A stretch of DNA of 64,000 nt from JAMWDF01 sp964645405 (GTDB taxonomy: Bacteria > Ratteibacteria > UBA8468 > B48-G9 > DSTR01). The translations under genes were made by a program, and so were the position numbers. Below are positions 61,092-64,000 of the stretch, in pieces. The notes beneath the pieces were generated by a model. The model saw nothing but the letters and a program-made list of their open reading frames with translations. It searched no databases and was not told where the DNA came from. Numbering within the stretch: the stretch's first letter is position 1; every line of letters starts with the position of its first letter. The stretch lies in contig CAZYCA010000044.1 of NCBI GenBank assembly GCA_964645405.1, positions 62,001 through 126,000 of the forward strand, written 5' to 3'.

Positions 61092-61447
61092 TAAGGACTG
61101 GCCTGGCTTTCTGTGAAGTATCCTTTATCAGAAAAGTGCTGGCAGAAAAGAAAGAGAAGAAATTTTTTACCAGCCAGGAATTGGCCAGAGGAAATCATCT
61201 CTCCCGGGCTGTTCACCTTTCAGGGGTGCTGGCAGCCAAGAAGGCTTTTCTGGACGCTCTCCAGAAGCCAGGATTTCAGCCACTTAACCAGATAAATATC
61301 CACTCTTTAACAACAGGCTGTCCTGTACTGCAGACAGATTGTCCTTCCCTGAAATCTGCTTTACGCAAGAAAAAAGTTTGTATTTCTATCTCCCATACCA
61401 GGAAAACAGGAGTTGCTTTCTGTCTGATTTATTCCAGGAAAAAATAA
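61088..61447 (+). CDS. acpS: AcpS-like 4'-phosphopantetheinyl transferase, active site degenerate
   Basis: The 119-residue protein aligns with holo-ACP synthase over MIRTGLAFCEVSFIRKVL, VLAAKKAFLDAL and VCISISHTRKTGVAF. AcpS normally binds magnesium with Asp in GxDIVEI and Glu in the AAKEA helix; here these are A7 (GLAFCEV) and K52 (AAKKAF). It may be inactive or serve a different role. Its place between rpmA and nnrD fits, since acpS and nnrD are often neighbours. The overlap with rpmA (4 nt) suggests it is still translated. Confidence 0.65.
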   Translation: MIRTGLAFCEVSFIRKVLAEKKEKKFFTSQELARGNHLSRAVHLSGVLAAKKAFLDALQKPGFQPLNQINIHSLTTGCPVLQTDCPSLKSALRKKKVCISISHTRKTGVAFCLIYSRKK

Positions 61448-61448
61448 G

Positions 61449-62333
61449 ATGGAGGAACAGGAAAATAAGAGAAATTATCCCTGGGAGAAAAGGAATCCGG
61501 AAAGCCACAAGGGTAGTTACGGTCATCTTTTTGTCATGGGAGGGAGTCCTGGTTTTACCGGTGCAGTATGCCTGGCAGCGCAGGCAGCGCTGAGAAGTGG
61601 TGTCGGACTGGTGACAGTAGGTATTCCAGAAAGTCTAAATGATATTCTGGAAGTGAAGCTAACTGAACCAATGAGTTTACCTTTACCAGAAACAGGGGAG
61701 AAAACTTTTTCTCTCAGGGCTGCAGAATTAGCACTTGATTTCATTCGTGAAAGGAGTGATGCGGCAGTCATTGGTCCAGGAATTTCTCTTCATCCAGAAA
61801 CGATAAACTGTCTGACTTCTTTAATTCCGCAGATTCCGGTTCCCATGGTCATAGATGCAGATGCTTTAAAAATTATCTCTACCAGAATGGAGATTATGAA
61901 AAAGCTGAAAGCACCAGTTATTTTGACACCACATCCCGGGGAAATGGGATATTTAGTGGGTAAGTCCGCAGCAGAGGTGCAAAAGGATAGGCTGAATCTT
62001 GCCAGGAGACTGGCTGAAGAATATCAGGTAGTTGTTGTCCTTAAAGGCCATCGGACAGTGGTAACAGACGGCCATAACGCTACTATTAATCTTACAGGAA
62101 ATGCTGGTATGGCTACAGCTGGTGCGGGTGATGTACTATCCGGAATAGCAGGTAGTTTCCTCGCACAGGGAATGCAGACCCTGGAAGCCGCTTCCTGGGC
62201 AGTGTACTTTCATGGTCTGGCTGGTGATTTAGCAGTCTCAGCAAAAGGTGAGATATCCTTGATCGCTTCTGATTTGATAGAATATCTACCTCTGGCTTTC
62301 CAGATGTTTAAAAGGAAAGGTGCTCCTTCCTGA
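61449..62333 (+). CDS. nnrD: ADP-dependent NAD(P)H-hydrate dehydratase
   Basis: The 294-residue protein is the kinase-like repair enzyme that restores damaged NAD(P)H hydrates. Motifs are SYGHLFVMGGSPGFTGA, VIDADALKII, ILTPHPGEMGYL and GNAGMATAGAGDVLSGIAGS. The N-terminal epimerase domain found in fused YjeF proteins is absent, so the epimerase must be encoded elsewhere. It starts 1 nt after the acpS-like gene stop. Confidence 0.95.
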   Translation: MEEQENKRNYPWEKRNPESHKGSYGHLFVMGGSPGFTGAVCLAAQAALRSGVGLVTVGIPESLNDILEVKLTEPMSLPLPETGEKTFSLRAAELALDFIRERSDAAVIGPGISLHPETINCLTSLIPQIPVPMVIDADALKIISTRMEIMKKLKAPVILTPHPGEMGYLVGKSAAEVQKDRLNLARRLAEEYQVVVVLKGHRTVVTDGHNATINLTGNAGMATAGAGDVLSGIAGSFLAQGMQTLEAASWAVYFHGLAGDLAVSAKGEISLIASDLIEYLPLAFQMFKRKGAPS

Positions 62334-62357
62334 AGCCTGGTAGTTTCCGGAGATTTT

Positions 62358-62681
62358 TTAAGAAACAGGGCTACCAGGTGGCAAATCCCTGTCCAGGGTT
62401 AAAATTGCCAGCTGATTGTTTGCCAGAGAAGCGAGAATCATTCCGTGACTTTCCACCCCGCGGATATTTTTGGTAGCAAGGTTGGTCAGGACAATCACGT
62501 TCTTACCCACCAGTTCCTCTTTCTGATACCAGGGTTTAATCCCGGCCACCATTTTTCTCTTTTCATTTCCTAAATCCACTGTCACCAGATAGAGTTTGTC
62601 AGCGTTTGGATGGTCCTCAACGTCTACCACCTTCCCCACTCTTAAATCCATTTTCTTGAATTCCTCAAAAGAAATATCCAT
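62358..62681 (-). CDS. Stand-alone tRNA-binding domain, MetG C-terminal / CsaA-like
   Basis: The 107-residue OB-fold protein begins ISFEEFKKMDLRVGKVVDVEDHPNADKLYLVTVDLG and ends with GVESHGMILAS and DRDLPPGSPVS, matching the tRNA-binding domain found at the C terminus of methionyl-tRNA synthetase or as a free protein. It probably binds tRNA to aid aminoacylation. metG is not in the window. It is convergent with nnrD (24 nt gap). Confidence 0.88.
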   Translation of the reverse strand: MDISFEEFKKMDLRVGKVVDVEDHPNADKLYLVTVDLGNEKRKMVAGIKPWYQKEELVGKNVIVLTNLATKNIRGVESHGMILASLANNQLAILTLDRDLPPGSPVS

Positions 62682-62745
62682 ATTGCCCCCTTTTCCGTTA
62701 CTTATATCTCAGAAGACTTTCTCTGTCAAACCGTATGTGTAGTTA

Positions 62746-62765
62746 GAAAGTTAAAATGTCGTATT
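62746..62765. repeat. 20-nt direct repeat, copy 1
   Basis: The copy contains TAAAATGTCGTATT preceded by GAAAGT and matches copy 2 at 19 of 20 positions, 96 nt apart. There are only two copies, so this is not a CRISPR array. Confidence 0.6.
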
Positions 62766-62841
62766 GCAATTTTTCTTTTCCTTTGTTGCACAAGGAGTTT
62801 CCAAGAGCAGGGTTTTTAATTCCCTGTAATTTCTATTGTTT

Positions 62842-62861
62842 GAAAGATAAAATGTCGTATT
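62842..62861. repeat. 20-nt direct repeat, copy 2
   Basis: The copy has GAAAGA in front of TAAAATGTCGTATT and abuts the stop of the 24-codon minus-strand relic. It could be a transposon end or a regulatory repeat. Confidence 0.6.
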
Positions 62862-63364
62862 TTACCAGAGTAACTGTTCAATGAACTGGTCATGGTGGCA
62901 CACTCTTATCTTTTGATGAGCACAAAAATTCTTCCAGATAGCGCATTACATCCTCTTAACCTGGCTGAAAATAAAGACAATCCTTTCGGGTTTATCCTTG
63001 TGTTGCTATTTCTCAATTTAAAGTATTAAGTTTTTTTTGATGGTTTGATAGCGATCGGATTATGACATTCTATCTTTCTAATAACAACCGTAAGGTAAAT
63101 AGCCAGGCAAGTTTAACTGATTTTGAAGGGCTGGTTAAAAATCCTGAATTCAGGCCGAAGATGAATTTCTCCGGTTAACAGTCTCTCCTGAAGTTTTCAT
63201 CTCGCAGTCACTTTCGGTATAGTTTTTCCGCCTCCTGAAAAACTCTGTTTGCTTCCTCAATTAACCCTTAAGTGTCTGTTAAATAAAAGTAAATTCTTCA
63301 AGGAATATCATAAGCCCTGGAGAAATTCTGCCAGCGCTGGTAGAAACTCAAACTGCTAAGATGT

Positions 63365-63393
63365 TTGCACTGTTATCCTTTTCGTCGTAAACT
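63365..63393 (+). promoter_or_regulatory. Promoter of the URO-D-family gene
   Basis: TTGCAC (63365-63370) and TAAACT (63388-63393) are separated by 17 nt. The ATG follows 18 nt after the -10 box, with GGAGAGG in between, giving a short normal leader. Confidence 0.55.
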
Positions 63394-63411
63394 AATTCTT
63401 ATGGAGAGGAA

Positions 63412-64000
63412 ATGACCAGCAGAGAAGTGGTGAAAAGAACAGTGGAGTTCAGGAAACCAGCCTGGCTGGCGCACAACTTTCCTGAGCCTTACGGCACAGA
63501 TTTTGCCTGGACAGGGCTGGACCCTTCACCTGATGCCAGACCAAAGTCAGGTAAGGATGAATGGGGTGCTATCTGGGAAAATATCGGGGTCAGTAATCTC
63601 GGTCAGGTAAAGGATTTCCCCATAAAAGACTGGTCTGATTTTGACAGGTTGCGGATACCTGACATCAAAGAGCCACAGAGATACCGTCATCTGGCGACTG
63701 CCAGGGAAAAGGCAGGAGATAAGTTTCTCTTAGGTGGTGGTATTTCCATATATGAAAGGGTGCACTTTCTCAGAGGATTGGAAAACACCTGGTCTGATAT
63801 CTACCAACATCCAGATGATCTGGGAAAGTTACTGGACCTTCTGGTGGAGATGAACCTGGTAGTGATTGATCGTTACGCTAAAGCCGGAGTGGATGGGTAC
63901 ATCTTCTGTGATGACTGGGGTCTTCAGAACAGGCTGATGATTTCTCCGGAGAAGTGGCGCGAGCTCTGGAAACCCCGTTACCGTCGCATCTACCAGGCAT
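63412..64000 (+). CDS. Uroporphyrinogen decarboxylase-family protein, 3' end outside window
   Basis: ATG 63412 is preceded by GGAGAGG, and the frame stays open for 196 codons to the edge. The visible part has DWSDFDRLRIPDI, GGGISIYERVHFLRGLENTW, DDLGKLLDLLVEMNLVVIDRYAKAGVDGYIFCDDWGLQNRLM, which match the URO-D/MtaA-like barrel. In carbohydrate-rich PVC-type genomes such genes often sit in catabolic or methyltransfer contexts and are not haem genes; the reaction cannot be fixed from this fragment. Confidence 0.85.
   Translation, partial: MTSREVVKRTVEFRKPAWLAHNFPEPYGTDFAWTGLDPSPDARPKSGKDEWGAIWENIGVSNLGQVKDFPIKDWSDFDRLRIPDIKEPQRYRHLATAREKAGDKFLLGGGISIYERVHFLRGLENTWSDIYQHPDDLGKLLDLLVEMNLVVIDRYAKAGVDGYIFCDDWGLQNRLMISPEKWRELWKPRYRRIYQA

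Larger units (their letters stand above)
62682..63411. other. 730-nt gene-poor region with direct repeat and possible transposon relic
   Basis: No frame of useful length is found. The left part holds two direct copies of a 20-nt repeat. Next to the second copy, the minus strand has an open stretch of 24 codons (62936-62862) that ends with a stop directly at the repeat and reads like a worn transposase C terminus (WKNFCAHQKIRVCHHDQF). The middle is AT-rich with many stops. The right end holds the promoter of the last gene. A decayed insertion sequence is the most likely origin, with low certainty. Confidence 0.35.

Noticed and set aside
62336..62378. Inverted repeat CCTGGTAG / CTACCAGG between nnrD and the tRNA-binding gene as terminator
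   Set aside because: The loop is 27 nt and no U-run follows on either strand, so a terminator call is not supported.
62746..62861. Possible CRISPR remnant
   Set aside because: Only two repeats, 20 nt each with a 76-nt gap, no palindromic repeat character and no cas genes.

Overview
This window looks like chromosomal DNA from an uncultured, probably anaerobic, Gram-negative-type bacterium. The PVC/Omnitrophota/Ratteibacteria neighbourhood fits best, because it combines several GH123/DUF4091-type giant hydrolases, paired prepilin-like proteins of the DUF1559 (H-X9-DG) style, an OPT-like membrane protein and a giant cyclic glucan synthase. This placement is inference from gene content. Anaerobiosis is suggested by a PerR-led cluster of rubredoxin, rubrerythrins, peroxiredoxin and desulfoferrodoxin, with no catalase seen.

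Layout. 1-6.7 kb (minus): small membrane protein, TPR protein, a degenerate M28 peptidase fused to an FtsX permease, and an OPT-like transporter running off the left edge. 6.75-8.8 kb: tRNA-Leu(GAG) with a degenerate 62-nt direct repeat of its 3' flank, glyQ, and smpB followed by ssrA (tmRNA). 8.8-19.8 kb (plus): one tightly packed housekeeping run of amidase, murI, queD, purC, a double purS, purL, purQ, argB, argD, argF and an Xaa-Pro dipeptidase. 19.8-22.7 kb (plus): PerR oxidative-stress operon. 22.9-26.6 kb (plus): a TIM-barrel protein and a GH38 alpha-mannosidase. 46.2-26.6 kb (minus): a 19.6-kb operon with a GntR/LacI hybrid regulator, two prepilin-like proteins, four very large exported proteins (three with a GH123-like Asp-Glu dyad) and a cytoplasmic DUF4838 protein. 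46.3-55.8 kb (plus): Nif3-like protein and a 2923-residue NdvB-like cyclic glucan synthase. 60.8-55.9 kb (minus): a DHDPS-family aldolase and an oligopeptide-type ABC transporter without a binding protein. 60.8-62.7 kb: rpmA, a degenerate acpS, nnrD and a tRNA-binding protein. 62.7-63.4 kb: a gene-poor stretch with a 20-bp direct repeat. The right edge holds the start of a uroporphyrinogen-decarboxylase-family gene.

How the parts work together. The 19.6-kb minus operon is the best candidate for an undescribed system. A sugar-type regulator with its own operator-like palindrome drives prepilin-like surface proteins together with several exported hydrolases of more than 1100 residues. A GH38 mannosidase and a DUF4838 protein, both without signal peptides, lie convergent to each other and could process imported products. 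Other points worth checking are a retrovirus-like slippery heptamer placed directly before the stop of the Xaa-Pro dipeptidase, loss of the catalytic residues in both the M28 domain and the AcpS homologue, and promoters whose -10 box lies 6-7 nt before the start codon of glyQ, smpB and rpmA, implying leaderless mRNAs.

All calls come from reading the sequence and translations by eye. No database search was possible, so family names rest on recognised motifs and gene order.
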